Below, piece by piece: positions 7,762 through 17,985 of a DNA stretch of 51,402 nt. Within the stretch, counting starts at the first letter, position 1, and every line of letters starts with the position of its first letter. The translations under genes and the position numbers were made by a program. The stretch is from the NCBI GenBank assembly GCA_031969915.1, contig DALYJJ010000031.1:1-51402 (forward strand), written 5' to 3'. The notes beneath the pieces were generated by a model. It made no database searches, was not told the origin of the DNA, and saw only the letters and a program-made list of their open reading frames with translations. The stretch is from DALYJJ01 sp031969915. GTDB lineage: Bacteria; Acidobacteriota; Terriglobia; Bryobacterales; Bryobacteraceae.

Positions 7762-8780
7762 ATTCCCGCTTTCTTGACGCCTGCCGCCGCAGGCCCACGG
7801 ACGTGCGTCCGGTCTGGTTCATGCGGCAGGCCGGCCGATATATGAAGCAGTACCGCGAGATCCGTGCCCGCCACGGCATCCTGGAGATCTGCAAACGTCC
7901 CGATCTGGCCGCCCAGGTGACGCTCCAACCCGTGGAGATCCTGGACGTCGATGCGGCGATCATTTTCGCAGACCTGCTTTTGCCCGTCGAGCCCATGGGC
8001 CTGAAGCTGAAGTTCGTCTCCGGCGAAGGGCCGCACATCGATAACCCCGTGCGCACTTCCTCCGACGTGGACACGCTGTCCATCTCCAACACCGACGACC
8101 TCGGCTACGTGGGAGAGGCCATCCAGCAGGCCGTGCGGGCCCTGGCCGGGCGCGTGCCCCTGATCGGCTTCGTCGGCGCGCCCTTCACCCTCGCCAGTTA
8201 CATGATCGAGGGCGGCGCTTCGCGCACCTTCCTGCGCACCAAGCAGATGATGTACCGCGACGAGACCCTGTGGCGCCGCCTGATGGGCAAACTGGTGGAC
8301 GTGCTGGGGCCCTTCGCGCTGCTCCAGGTGGCTGCCGGCGCACGCGCCATTCAGGTCTTCGATTCCTGGGCCGGCGCGCTTGGGCCGGACGACTACGTCC
8401 GCTACGTCGCGCCCTACTCCCGCGCGCTCATCGAACGCATCCGTTCGAGCGGCGTGCCGGTGATTCACTTCGGAACCGGTGCTTCGGGCTTCTTCAAGGA
8501 ACTCCACGCCGCCGGCGGCGACGTCCTGGGCATCGACTGGCGGCTGAACATCGACACCGCGTGGATGGAAATCTCCTACCGCTCCGCCATCCAGGGCAAC
8601 CTCGATCCGTCGATGCTGTTCGCCCCGCTGCCGGAATTGCGCGCGCGCGTCCACGAGTTGCTCAAACGAACCGGCTCGCGCCCCGGGCACATTTTCAACC
8701 TCGGCCACGGCATTCTTCCCGAAACGCCCGTGGATCACGTCAAGGCCTGCGTGCAGTTCGTCCGGGAGTTCAGGCCGTAG
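7758..8780 (+). CDS. hemE: Uroporphyrinogen decarboxylase
   Basis: A 340-residue protein, normal length for UroD. It decarboxylates the four acetate side chains of uroporphyrinogen III to give coproporphyrinogen III in cytoplasmic heme synthesis. The N-terminal signature RPVWFMRQAGRYM holds the substrate-binding arginines (R23, R27). GFVGAPFTLASYMIEGG and the C-terminal FNLGHGILPETPVDHV are also family-typical. I chose the ATG at 7758 because it overlaps the apbE stop as ATGA and gives the usual N-terminus; an ATG at 7743 would add five residues. hemG follows after one base. Confidence 0.95.
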   Translation: MNSRFLDACRRRPTDVRPVWFMRQAGRYMKQYREIRARHGILEICKRPDLAAQVTLQPVEILDVDAAIIFADLLLPVEPMGLKLKFVSGEGPHIDNPVRTSSDVDTLSISNTDDLGYVGEAIQQAVRALAGRVPLIGFVGAPFTLASYMIEGGASRTFLRTKQMMYRDETLWRRLMGKLVDVLGPFALLQVAAGARAIQVFDSWAGALGPDDYVRYVAPYSRALIERIRSSGVPVIHFGTGASGFFKELHAAGGDVLGIDWRLNIDTAWMEISYRSAIQGNLDPSMLFAPLPELRARVHELLKRTGSRPGHIFNLGHGILPETPVDHVKACVQFVREFRP

Positions 8781-8781
8781 G

Positions 8782-10158
8782 GTGGCCCGCGTTGTCATCA
8801 TCGGCGGCGGGATCTCGGGGCTTTCCGCCGCCTGGTATTTGAAGAAGGCCGGCGTGCCTTCGGTTCTGGTGGAGCAGCGCGACCGGCTGGGCGGAGTGAT
8901 CGCCACCGAGGTGGTGGAAGGCTGCGTCCTCGAACAGGGGCCCGACAGTTTCCTCTCCGCCAAGCCCGCCGCCCTCGAGTTGATCCGCGAACTCGGCCTT
9001 GCCGCGGACGTCATTGGTTCGAACGATCACCAGCGCGTCACCTACATCCGCCGCAGGGGCGAACTTGTCCCCCTCCCCGACGGCCTCATGATGATGGTGC
9101 CTACCAAGATCATGCCCATGGTCTGGTCGCCGCTGCTCTCCTGGCCCACCAAGATCCGCATGGGCCTGGAACTGCTCCGCCAACCGCCCTCTTCTCCGCC
9201 GCCGGACCGCACCGTGGCCGACTTCATCACCGATCATTACGGGCCGGAAGCGGTGGACTATCTCGCCGAACCGTTGCTGTCCGGCGTTTACGGCGGCTCG
9301 CCCGAGCGGCTCAGCGTCAGGAGCGTACTGACCAGGTTCGCCGAGTTGGAAAGCGAGTACGGCAGCCTGACGCGCGGGGTCCTGGCTGCGCGCCGCAAGG
9401 CCGGCCCGCAGGTGAATGGGACCCCCTTGTTCCGCACGTTGAAAGGCGGGCTGGGATCGATGGTCGGCCTGCTGGAACGCGGCGTGGCGGACGCCGTGGA
9501 GTTCGTCACCGGCGCCGCGGAAACCATCGAACCGCACGAAGCGGGTTACCGCGTGAAGGTGAACGGCGAGTGGGTACCAGCCAGCCACGTGGTGGTGGCC
9601 GCGCCCGCCTGGGCGGCGGCCGAATTGCTCGCCGGGCTGGACGGCGAACTTGCGGAGTTGCTCAGCGGCGTCGAGTACAGCTCGTCCATGACGCTGGCGC
9701 TGGGTTATCGGCGCGAGGAACTGGGACACCCGCTGAACGGCTTCGGTTTCCTGGTTCCCCGCCGCGAACGCAAGGTGCTGGTGGCCTGCACCTGGGTGGG
9801 CACCAAGTTCTCCCACCGTGTTCCGCCGGAGTGGGCGGTGCTGCGGTGTTTCCTGGGCGGCGCGGGCAATGAGGCTGTGCTCGCCAGGCCGGACGCCGAA
9901 ATCGTCGCCGCCGTGCGTGACGAGCTGCGCGAAATCATGGGCGTCACCGCCGAGCCCGCCTTCTCCCGCATTTCGCGCTGGCCGCGCTCCATGGCCCAGT
10001 ACACGGTCGGGCACGACCGGCGCATGGCAGCCGTGCGCGGCCGCCTGGAGCGTCTGCCCGGCTTGCACCTGGCCGGCAACGCCTACGAAGGGATCGGCAT
10101 CCCCGATTGCGTCCGCATGGGCCGCGCCGCGGCGGAGAAGATCGCGCACTCCGTTTGA
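8782..10158 (+). CDS. hemG: Protoporphyrinogen/coproporphyrinogen oxidase (HemY-type, FAD-dependent)
   Basis: A 458-residue flavoprotein. The FAD-binding motif VVIIGGGISGLSAAWYL is at the N-terminus, followed by GPDSFLSAKPAAL and, near the C-terminus, LAGNAYEGIGIPDCVRMGR, which closes the FAD site. The family uses oxygen to oxidise protoporphyrinogen IX or coproporphyrinogen III; which one is used here cannot be read directly. GTG at 8782 is the start, one base after the hemE stop. Unlike in many genomes, no ferrochelatase gene (hemH) lies between hemE and this gene. Confidence 0.92.
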   Translation: MARVVIIGGGISGLSAAWYLKKAGVPSVLVEQRDRLGGVIATEVVEGCVLEQGPDSFLSAKPAALELIRELGLAADVIGSNDHQRVTYIRRRGELVPLPDGLMMMVPTKIMPMVWSPLLSWPTKIRMGLELLRQPPSSPPPDRTVADFITDHYGPEAVDYLAEPLLSGVYGGSPERLSVRSVLTRFAELESEYGSLTRGVLAARRKAGPQVNGTPLFRTLKGGLGSMVGLLERGVADAVEFVTGAAETIEPHEAGYRVKVNGEWVPASHVVVAAPAWAAAELLAGLDGELAELLSGVEYSSSMTLALGYRREELGHPLNGFGFLVPRRERKVLVACTWVGTKFSHRVPPEWAVLRCFLGGAGNEAVLARPDAEIVAAVRDELREIMGVTAEPAFSRISRWPRSMAQYTVGHDRRMAAVRGRLERLPGLHLAGNAYEGIGIPDCVRMGRAAAEKIAHSV

Positions 10159-10205
10159 CGTCCAGAGAGGGCTTGCTTTCCACCCGCACCCGCATCACAA
10201 TCTCG

Positions 10206-10225
10206 CGGTGGGAGGGTACCCACCG
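10206..10225 (+). promoter_or_regulatory. Hairpin covering the ribosome-binding site of the SnoaL-like gene
   Basis: CGGTGGG (10206-10212) can pair with CCCACCG (10219-10225) around the loop AGGGTA. The Shine-Dalgarno sequence GGGAGGG (10210-10216) is partly in the stem and partly in the loop, and the first base of the GTG start is in the stem. The structure could limit translation. That role is inferred from sequence only. Confidence 0.45.
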
Positions 10226-10650
10226 TGACTGCAACTGAGATCAGTTCTCTGCGCGAGGCCACCGGCCGGCTCGAGGAAGCGTTCCTGAGCGGCGAGCCGT
10301 CGAGAATCGCGGAGCTGTTTTGCGAAGATGCCGTCCTCATACCGCCGCACCGGCCGATTGTAATCGGGCGGGCGGGCGTTTTAAGTTACTACAAGTCGTT
10401 CCTCGCCGCCATCGCCATCCGGCTGGAGAGCATGCCCGAGGAGATGGAAATGATCGGTGACGGGGCCTACATCTGGGGCCTCTTCCGCCTGGAGGGGCGC
10501 GTCCGCGCTACCGGGGAAGAGATCGCGGGCAAAGGCAAGTTCTTCCTGCTGCTCAAACCCGGCGTGGATGGCGGCTGGAAGATCTTCCGTCACATCTGGA
10601 GCTACCCGCCCGACGTGATGCACAAGCTCATGGACGCAGTGGGCTACTGA
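10225..10650 (+). CDS. SnoaL-like / DUF4440 (NTF2 fold) protein
   Basis: A 141-residue protein with the pattern of the SnoaL/DUF4440 NTF2-like cone fold: an N-terminal helix (LREATGRLEEAFLSGEPSRIAELFCEDAVLIPP), then GRAGVLSYYKSFLA, a central strand GAYIWGLFRLEG, and the C-terminal KFFLLLKPGVDGGWKIFRHIWS. Members bind small ligands or act as isomerases, hydrolases or immunity-type proteins, so a specific role cannot be given. GTG at 10225 follows GGGAGGG at a good distance, inside the hairpin noted at 10206. The gene stands alone between hemG and the kinase gene. Confidence 0.75.
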   Translation: MTATEISSLREATGRLEEAFLSGEPSRIAELFCEDAVLIPPHRPIVIGRAGVLSYYKSFLAAIAIRLESMPEEMEMIGDGAYIWGLFRLEGRVRATGEEIAGKGKFFLLLKPGVDGGWKIFRHIWSYPPDVMHKLMDAVGY

Positions 10651-10754
10651 AAGCGCTTCGGGGCGCGGCGGGCTAAATCGGCACAAAACAAAACAACCAG
10701 GAATTGCTTCGAAGCCGGGCGGATTTCGCGATATCTTGAGAACTACCCTCCGCC

Positions 10755-12401
10755 ATGGCGCATGAGCTTGAGTTGATCGTCCGCAGCAAAGAAGGCGGTG
10801 TGCAGAGACGGTCCCTCACGGGGGAGCGCCTGACCGTCGGCCGGGCCTCGGGCAACGACCTCAGCTACCCGGGCGACGCCAAGCTCTCCCGCAATCACCT
10901 GTTGTTTGAGAGCCGCGCCGACGGCTGGCTGGTGCGCGACCTGGATACCAAGAACGGCACCCAGGTGAACGGCCTGCGCCTCGGCGGCGGCCATCTGCTG
11001 CGCGCGGGCGACGTCATCGCCGCGGGCTACCTCACGCTGTCGGTGGCCGCGCCCGGCGAGCCGGTCGAGGACACGGTGGTCTTTGTCCCGAGCGAGGAAC
11101 ACGCGCGGCGAACGGTCACCACCACGCTCGAGCACGCCATTCCCGTCACGCCCGCTCCCATGGAACGGCAACTCGCGGCGATGGCCCGCGCCGGGCGCGA
11201 GTTGTCCGTGCACCGCTCGGTGGAAGATCTGTTTCGCGCGATTCTCGATCTCGCGCTCGAGACCGTGGATGCCAGCCGGGGCGTCCTGATGACCCTCGAA
11301 GGCGGCAAGCTGCTCACCCAGGCCGCGCGCGGCGAGGGCTTCCGGATTTCGAGCGCGGTTCGCGATCGCGTGATCCAGGGACGCACTTCGCTGCTGGTGG
11401 TGGATGTCCAGGCCGACGACGACCTGCGCCATCAGCGGACCATCGTCGAACAGAGCGTGCGCAGCATCATGGCCGTGCCGCTGCAGACCAAGGATCAAGT
11501 GCTCGGGTTGATCTACGTCGACAGCTCGCATATCCTGGCCCAATTCACGCCGGCCGATTTGAATCTCCTCACCGTTCTCGCCAACATCGCGGCGGTGCGC
11601 CTGGAGAACGCGCGGCTGGCCGAACGCGAGCAGGCCGAGCGCGCCGAATCGGCGGCCGCGGCGGGCCGGCTGGCGGCCGCGATCAGCCATGAGATGAACT
11701 CCCCGCTCGGAGCGATGAAGAGCGCCGTGGACACCATCGTGCTGCTGGCCTCGCGGATGGTCAGCGACGACCCGGAGCGGCTGGAGCTGATGCGCGGCCT
11801 GGTCTCGACCGTGCGCGAGTCGTCGGCGCGGCTGGAGAAGATCGTAGCCCGGATGCAGCGCTTCACCCACCTCGACCGGGCGGAGATTCAGGTAGTGCAG
11901 TTGGACCAGTTGCTGGCGGACGTGGTGGCGATCGTACAGGCGACCATGGGCGGCGCCGATTGCGAGGTGGTGGTGGAAACCGGCGAGGTGGCTCCGTTTC
12001 TATGCCGGCCGCAATCTCTTAGCGCGGTGCTCGCGCGGTTGATCCAGAACGCGGTGGAAGCATCGCAGGGCCGCGGCGCGGTGCGCGTGGAAGCGGCGGT
12101 GGAGGGCAGCACGCTCACGGTGGCCATTGCCGACAGCGGCGAGGGGCTCACGGAAGAGGAGGCGGCGCACCTCTTCGAGCCGTCGTTCCGCGTCTCCGGC
12201 GGCCGCGTGGCGGGCAGTTGGAGCCTGTTCAGCGCGAGGCGCATGATCAGCGAGCAGGGGGGCGACATTCGCGTCGTCAGCCGCCACGGGCACGGAACCA
12301 CGTACGTGGTCCACCTGCCGGTCTCCCCCGCGCCTTCCGCGCCCCCGGCGCGCGCCCTCACGCCCGGTTTGCCCGTTCGGTCGCGGGAACCCTATAATTA
12401 G
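10755..12401 (+). CDS. FHA-GAF sensor histidine kinase, soluble
   Basis: A 548-residue protein without a membrane segment. The N-terminal FHA domain (about 25-95; GR, SRNH and NGTQVNG motifs) should bind phosphothreonine proteins. A GAF domain (about 150-290) and a coiled coil follow, then HisKA with phospho-acceptor H312 (AISHEMNSPLGAMKSA) and an HATPase domain (N432; ADSGEGL at 459-465). The ATP-lid/G2 region reads AGSWSLFSARR instead of a Gly-rich GLGL motif. No response regulator is adjacent. The FHA domain suggests a link to Ser/Thr kinases, one of which is encoded at 43658. The 3' end contains the promoter candidate for hrcA. Confidence 0.88.
   Translation: MAHELELIVRSKEGGVQRRSLTGERLTVGRASGNDLSYPGDAKLSRNHLLFESRADGWLVRDLDTKNGTQVNGLRLGGGHLLRAGDVIAAGYLTLSVAAPGEPVEDTVVFVPSEEHARRTVTTTLEHAIPVTPAPMERQLAAMARAGRELSVHRSVEDLFRAILDLALETVDASRGVLMTLEGGKLLTQAARGEGFRISSAVRDRVIQGRTSLLVVDVQADDDLRHQRTIVEQSVRSIMAVPLQTKDQVLGLIYVDSSHILAQFTPADLNLLTVLANIAAVRLENARLAEREQAERAESAAAAGRLAAAISHEMNSPLGAMKSAVDTIVLLASRMVSDDPERLELMRGLVSTVRESSARLEKIVARMQRFTHLDRAEIQVVQLDQLLADVVAIVQATMGGADCEVVVETGEVAPFLCRPQSLSAVLARLIQNAVEASQGRGAVRVEAAVEGSTLTVAIADSGEGLTEEEAAHLFEPSFRVSGGRVAGSWSLFSARRMISEQGGDIRVVSRHGHGTTYVVHLPVSPAPSAPPARALTPGLPVRSREPYN
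12369..12398 (+). promoter_or_regulatory. Promoter candidate for hrcA-grpE-dnaJ
   Basis: TTGCCC (12369-12374) and a perfect TATAAT (12393-12398) are 18 bases apart, inside the end of the kinase gene and 30 bases before the hrcA ATG. The -10 box is inside a near-palindrome with arms CCCTA (12390-12394) and TAGGG (12399-12403). No CIRCE-type TTAGCACTC-N9-GAGTGCTAA element is seen here. Confidence 0.6.
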
Positions 12402-12427
12402 GGTTAGAATCAGGGATCCGATCTGGA

Positions 12428-13462
12428 ATGAGAACCGTGGACTTGTCCCCAAGAGCGGCGGAGATCCTTCACTCGATCGTGGAGTCGCACATCGAGAGCG
12501 GCGAACCTGTGGCTTCGCGCACCATTTCGCGGCATCGCCGCGATCGCCTGAGCCCCGCTACGATTCGCAACGTGATGCAGGATCTGACGGAGATGGGCTA
12601 TCTCTGCCAGCCGCACACCTCCGCCGGCCGCGTGCCCACGGAAAAGGCCTTCCGGAGCTACGTCCAGTCCCTCGCGACGCGTAAGATCCTGGCCGCCGAG
12701 TTGCACCGGCTGCAGGGAGAACTCAGCCAGCCGGTGACGCTCGAAGGCCGCGTCGAACGCTCCTCGCACCTGCTCACCGAGCTCACGCGGAACATCGGCA
12801 TCGCCGCCGCCATCCCGTCCGTCGCCCAGTTGCTCGACCAGATCGAACTGGTCGCCTTGGGCGACCGCCGGGTCCTGATGGTGGTGGTCACCCAGGATCG
12901 CATCGTTCACGACCAACTGGTCACGCTCGATGAGCCCGTGGCGCAGGACGAACTGAACACGATCCGGAATTACCTGAACCACAATTTCTCGGGCTGGAAG
13001 CTGGCCGACATCCGCGCGGAACTGCAACGGCGCCTGGAGAAGCAAAGCGCGGCCTACGACGCGATGCTGCGCCGTCTGACGGTGCTTTACGAGAAGGGCC
13101 TGCTCGATATCGGGACCGACGCCGAGGTCCACCTGGAGGGCGTGTTCAACCTCTTGGGCCTGGACCTCCACCTGACGCGCGAGAAGCTCCGCGAACTGTT
13201 TCGCGCGCTGGAGCAGAAGAAGAAGATCCTGCAGCTTCTCGACCGTTTCCTCGAGCAGCCGCCGGGTGAAGTGGCCGTGCAGGTGGGCCTCGGCGACCTG
13301 CATCCGTCGATGCGCGAGTTCTCGCTCATCGGCATCTCCGTGCGCATGAACGGCGGTCTCGCCGCGAAGGTCGCCGTGCTGGGACCCATGAGAATGAACT
13401 ATCAGCGCGTCATCTCGGCCGTGGTCCACGTCGGCGAAGCCATGCACAGCCTGCCTCAGTAG
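12428..13462 (+). CDS. hrcA: Heat-inducible transcription repressor HrcA
   Basis: A 344-residue protein of HrcA length. The N-terminal winged helix is typical (LSPRAAEILHSIVESHIESGEPVASRTI, then LSPATIRNVMQDLTEMGYLCQPHTSAGRVPTEKAFR). The central GAF-like domain (DRRVLMVVVTQDRIVHDQLV) and a C-terminal segment with SLIGISVRM follow. HrcA normally represses chaperone genes through the CIRCE operator, with GroEL as corepressor. It leads the operon hrcA-grpE-dnaJ, an order found in many bacteria. No CIRCE element is visible upstream, so either this operon has another operator or HrcA acts elsewhere. Confidence 0.95.
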   Translation: MRTVDLSPRAAEILHSIVESHIESGEPVASRTISRHRRDRLSPATIRNVMQDLTEMGYLCQPHTSAGRVPTEKAFRSYVQSLATRKILAAELHRLQGELSQPVTLEGRVERSSHLLTELTRNIGIAAAIPSVAQLLDQIELVALGDRRVLMVVVTQDRIVHDQLVTLDEPVAQDELNTIRNYLNHNFSGWKLADIRAELQRRLEKQSAAYDAMLRRLTVLYEKGLLDIGTDAEVHLEGVFNLLGLDLHLTREKLRELFRALEQKKKILQLLDRFLEQPPGEVAVQVGLGDLHPSMREFSLIGISVRMNGGLAAKVAVLGPMRMNYQRVISAVVHVGEAMHSLPQ

Positions 13463-13501
13463 CGGCCGGCGGCGCGGCACGGAAGGTAGAAACGGACAAC
13501 C

Positions 13502-14023
13502 ATGGAACCAAACAAGACCGAACTGGAGGACATGCCGTCCTCCGGTGGCGCGGAAGACATCGCCCCCACCGTGGACGCGGAGAAGCTGGCCGCCCTGGCC
13601 GCCGAGCGCGACGAGTTGCGCGAACAGGTGCTGCGCGCCCGCGCGGAGTTCGACAACTTCCGGAAGCGCACCGAGCGCGAACGCCTGGAAGCCTCCGAGT
13701 ATTCCGCGATGGAAGCTGTACGCCAGTTGCTGCCCACGCTCGACGACTTCGTGCGCGCCCTGAAGGCGGAAACCGCGGACAAAGAATACGCCAAAGGCAT
13801 GGAACTGATTTACGGCCGGCTCTTTGAAACCCTGAAGAAGATGGGCCTGGAGCCGATCGAGTCCGAAGGCAAACCGTTCGACCCGCATGTCCATCACGCC
13901 GTGGAGATGGCGCAGACCGAGGAAGCGGAAGACGGCGTCGTGCTCGCCGAATACCAGTGCGGCTACAACTTCAAGGGCCGCCTGCTGCGCCCGGCGATGG
14001 TCAAGGTCGCCGTGCGATCCTAA
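13502..14023 (+). CDS. grpE: Nucleotide exchange factor GrpE
   Basis: A 173-residue co-chaperone that releases ADP from DnaK. An acidic disordered N-terminus leads into the long coiled coil (EKLAALAAERDELREQVLRARAEFDNFRKRTERER). The beta domain with GLEPIESEGKPFDPHVHHAV and the C-terminal GYNFKGRLLRPAMVKVA match GrpE closely. It lies 39 bases after hrcA and 12 bases before dnaJ. dnaK itself is not in the window. Confidence 0.95.
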   Translation: MEPNKTELEDMPSSGGAEDIAPTVDAEKLAALAAERDELREQVLRARAEFDNFRKRTERERLEASEYSAMEAVRQLLPTLDDFVRALKAETADKEYAKGMELIYGRLFETLKKMGLEPIESEGKPFDPHVHHAVEMAQTEEAEDGVVLAEYQCGYNFKGRLLRPAMVKVAVRS

Positions 14024-14035
14024 GAAAAGTTTCCC

Positions 14036-15157
14036 GTGGCCAAAAGAGATTACTACGAGGTGCTCGGTGTGCCGCGCCAGGCGGCCGATGGCGAGTTGAA
14101 GTCCGCCTATCGCAAGCTGGCGATGAAATACCACCCCGACCGCAATCCCGGGGACAAAGACGCCGAGGAGCATTTCAAGGAAGCGGCCGAGGCTTACAGC
14201 GTTCTCAGCGACGCCCAGAAGCGCGCCGCCTACGACCGTTTCGGCCACGCCGGCGTTCAGAGTCCGGCCTCCGGCGGCGGCCCCGGCTTCGATCCGAATG
14301 CGTTCGCCGACTTCTCCGACATCCTCGGCGATCTGTTCGGCTTCGGCGACATGTTCGGTGGTTCTTCGCGGCGGCGCAACCGGCCGCAGCGCGGCGAAGA
14401 CCTCCGGTTCGATCTCGAAATCGACTTCGAGGAATCGATCCGCGGAAAGAACGTCGATATACAGGCGCCTCGCCTCGATACCTGCGCACGGTGCGGCGGC
14501 GCGGGCGCCGAAGCCGACGGCACAGTCGCCTGCCCCACCTGCCGAGGCCGCGGTGAAGTGGTCTACCAGCAGGGGTTCCTTTCCATTCGCCGCACCTGCG
14601 GGCAGTGCGAAGGACGCGGGCAGATCGTGCGCAAGCCCTGCCAGCAGTGCCACGGCGAGGGCGTGCAGCGGAGCGAACGCAAGCTGCGGGTGAGCATTCC
14701 GGCCGGCGTCTACAACGGCGCCAAACTCCGCCTCCAGGAAGAAGGGCAGCCCGGCTACAACGGGGGCCCCCCGGGGGACCTCTACGTTTTCCTGAAGGTG
14801 AAGGAGCACCCGATCTTCGAGCGCCAGGAGAACGACCTCCATTGCACCGTGCCCATTAACGTTGCCCAGGCCGTGCTCGGCGTCGACATTGACGTGCTGA
14901 CCTTCGATGGCCTGGAAACCGTGAAGGTCCCGGAAGGCGCCCAGCCCGGGCATCAGGTGCGGATCAAAGGAAAGGGCGTTCCGGTTCTGGGAGGACACGG
15001 GCGGGGAGACTTGTACGTCCACATCGACGTGCGTGTGCCCACCAAGCTCTCTCGCGAGCAGAAGAAGCTCTTCGAGCAGCTCCTCGATACCCTCCCGGCC
15101 GAGAACGAGCCCCAGGAAAAAGGCCTGTTCGACAAGGTGAAAGACTACTTCCTGTAA
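14036..15157 (+). CDS. dnaJ: Chaperone protein DnaJ
   Basis: A 373-residue type I J protein. The J domain has HPD at 33-35 (KYHPDRNPGD). A Gly/Phe-rich stretch follows, then a zinc-binding region with four Cys-rich repeats (CARCGGAG, CPTCRGRG, CGQCEGRG, CQQCHGEG) and the substrate-binding C-terminal domains. It stimulates DnaK ATPase and holds unfolded proteins. The start is GTG at 14036, giving MAKRDYYEVLGV. It ends the hrcA-grpE-dnaJ operon. The 178 bases downstream hold a GC-rich palindrome (15158-15169) and the sdh promoter region. Confidence 0.96.
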   Translation: MAKRDYYEVLGVPRQAADGELKSAYRKLAMKYHPDRNPGDKDAEEHFKEAAEAYSVLSDAQKRAAYDRFGHAGVQSPASGGGPGFDPNAFADFSDILGDLFGFGDMFGGSSRRRNRPQRGEDLRFDLEIDFEESIRGKNVDIQAPRLDTCARCGGAGAEADGTVACPTCRGRGEVVYQQGFLSIRRTCGQCEGRGQIVRKPCQQCHGEGVQRSERKLRVSIPAGVYNGAKLRLQEEGQPGYNGGPPGDLYVFLKVKEHPIFERQENDLHCTVPINVAQAVLGVDIDVLTFDGLETVKVPEGAQPGHQVRIKGKGVPVLGGHGRGDLYVHIDVRVPTKLSREQKKLFEQLLDTLPAENEPQEKGLFDKVKDYFL

Positions 15158-15169
15158 CCCGCCGGCGGG
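15158..15169. repeat. GC palindrome after dnaJ
   Basis: CCCGCCGGCGGG starts right after the dnaJ stop codon and is perfectly palindromic. It has no loop and no following T-run, so it is at best a weak terminator. Confidence 0.3.
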
Positions 15170-15226
15170 GCTGGCGCGCGGAGCCCGCCGCGCGGGGCGC
15201 GTTACTGTCTGACGATAAATTTTGCG

Positions 15227-15232
15227 TACAAT
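15227..15232 (+). promoter_or_regulatory. Possible -10 box for sdhCAB
   Basis: TACAAT sits in the only AT-richer stretch (15210-15232) between dnaJ and sdhC, about 100 bases before the sdhC ATG. No convincing -35 hexamer is at the standard distance, so this call is weak. Confidence 0.3.
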
Positions 15233-15335
15233 GGGGGTTCTGTCGTCATCCTAGAACGCGGATGGGAACCTCTTCCGCGGTGCATCACAAGCGAGCCGCG
15301 GTCCGTTCCAGAGGCCCGGCGCCAGGGGGGAATCG

Positions 15336-16058
15336 ATGAGTGCTGCCGCCGCTTCGAACGGCATCGTGAGCAACTCCGTTGGCTTCTTTCACGCCACTGT
15401 CGGAAAGAAGGTGATCGTCGCCATTACCGGCGTGGCTTTGTTCGGCTTCGTAATCGGGCACATGCTCGGCAACCTGCAGGTTTTCGCCGGGCCCGAAGCG
15501 ATGAACGCCTATGGCGCTTTCCTGCATTCCAAGCCAGGCCTGTTGTGGGGTGCGCGACTCGGGCTGATCCTGGCCGTCGTGCTGCACATCGTCGCCTCCG
15601 TGCAACTGGCTCTGCTGTCGAAGGCCGCCCGGCCCGTCTCCTACCAGAAGTGGAGCAAGGTGAAATCGAGCTACGCCTCGCGCACCATGATCTGGAGCGG
15701 CCCGATCATCGCCGCCTTCGTGATCTACCACTTGTTGCACTTCACGGCGGGCGTCGCCATGCCCTGGCAGGGTGCCTCCTTCGAAACCCAGGAGATCGCG
15801 GGCCACATCATCCCCAAGCCCTATGAGAACGTTGTCGCGGGCTTCTCGAACCCCTTGGTGTCGATCGCCTATATCGTCTCCATGGCGCTCCTGTGCCTGC
15901 ACCTCCGCCACGGCTTCTACAGCATGTTTCAAACCGTCGGCCTGAACAACCCGCGGTTCACGCCGCTCATCGACAAGCTCGCCATGGCGTTCGCCGCCGC
16001 CATCTTCGTCGGCTACATTTCAATCCCCGTCGCCGTTCTGGCCGGTGTGGTGCGGTAA
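15336..16058 (+). CDS. sdhC: Succinate dehydrogenase cytochrome b558 subunit (single-anchor type)
   Basis: A 240-residue membrane protein with five predicted helices (about 24-50, 69-95, 115-139, 171-195, 213-239). This matches the one-subunit, two-heme anchors of type B succinate:quinone oxidoreductases. Histidines suited to bind hemes b lie in the helices: H42, H84, H132/H135 and H189/H192. It anchors SdhAB to the inner membrane and passes electrons to quinone. GGGGGG upstream serves the ATG at 15336. sdhA starts 13 bases after the stop. Confidence 0.9.
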   Translation: MSAAAASNGIVSNSVGFFHATVGKKVIVAITGVALFGFVIGHMLGNLQVFAGPEAMNAYGAFLHSKPGLLWGARLGLILAVVLHIVASVQLALLSKAARPVSYQKWSKVKSSYASRTMIWSGPIIAAFVIYHLLHFTAGVAMPWQGASFETQEIAGHIIPKPYENVVAGFSNPLVSIAYIVSMALLCLHLRHGFYSMFQTVGLNNPRFTPLIDKLAMAFAAAIFVGYISIPVAVLAGVVR

Positions 16059-16071
16059 GGAGTCTCGAACT

Positions 16072-17985
<1,914 letters not shown>

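Noticed and set aside
12410..15022. An 870-codon open frame on the minus strand across hrcA, grpE and dnaJ
   Set aside because: It lies antisense to three certain genes, its protein is His/Arg/Ala-rich without a domain, and long antisense frames are expected in such GC-rich coding DNA. Similar frames opposite infB, sdhA and the RND gene were dismissed for the same reason.
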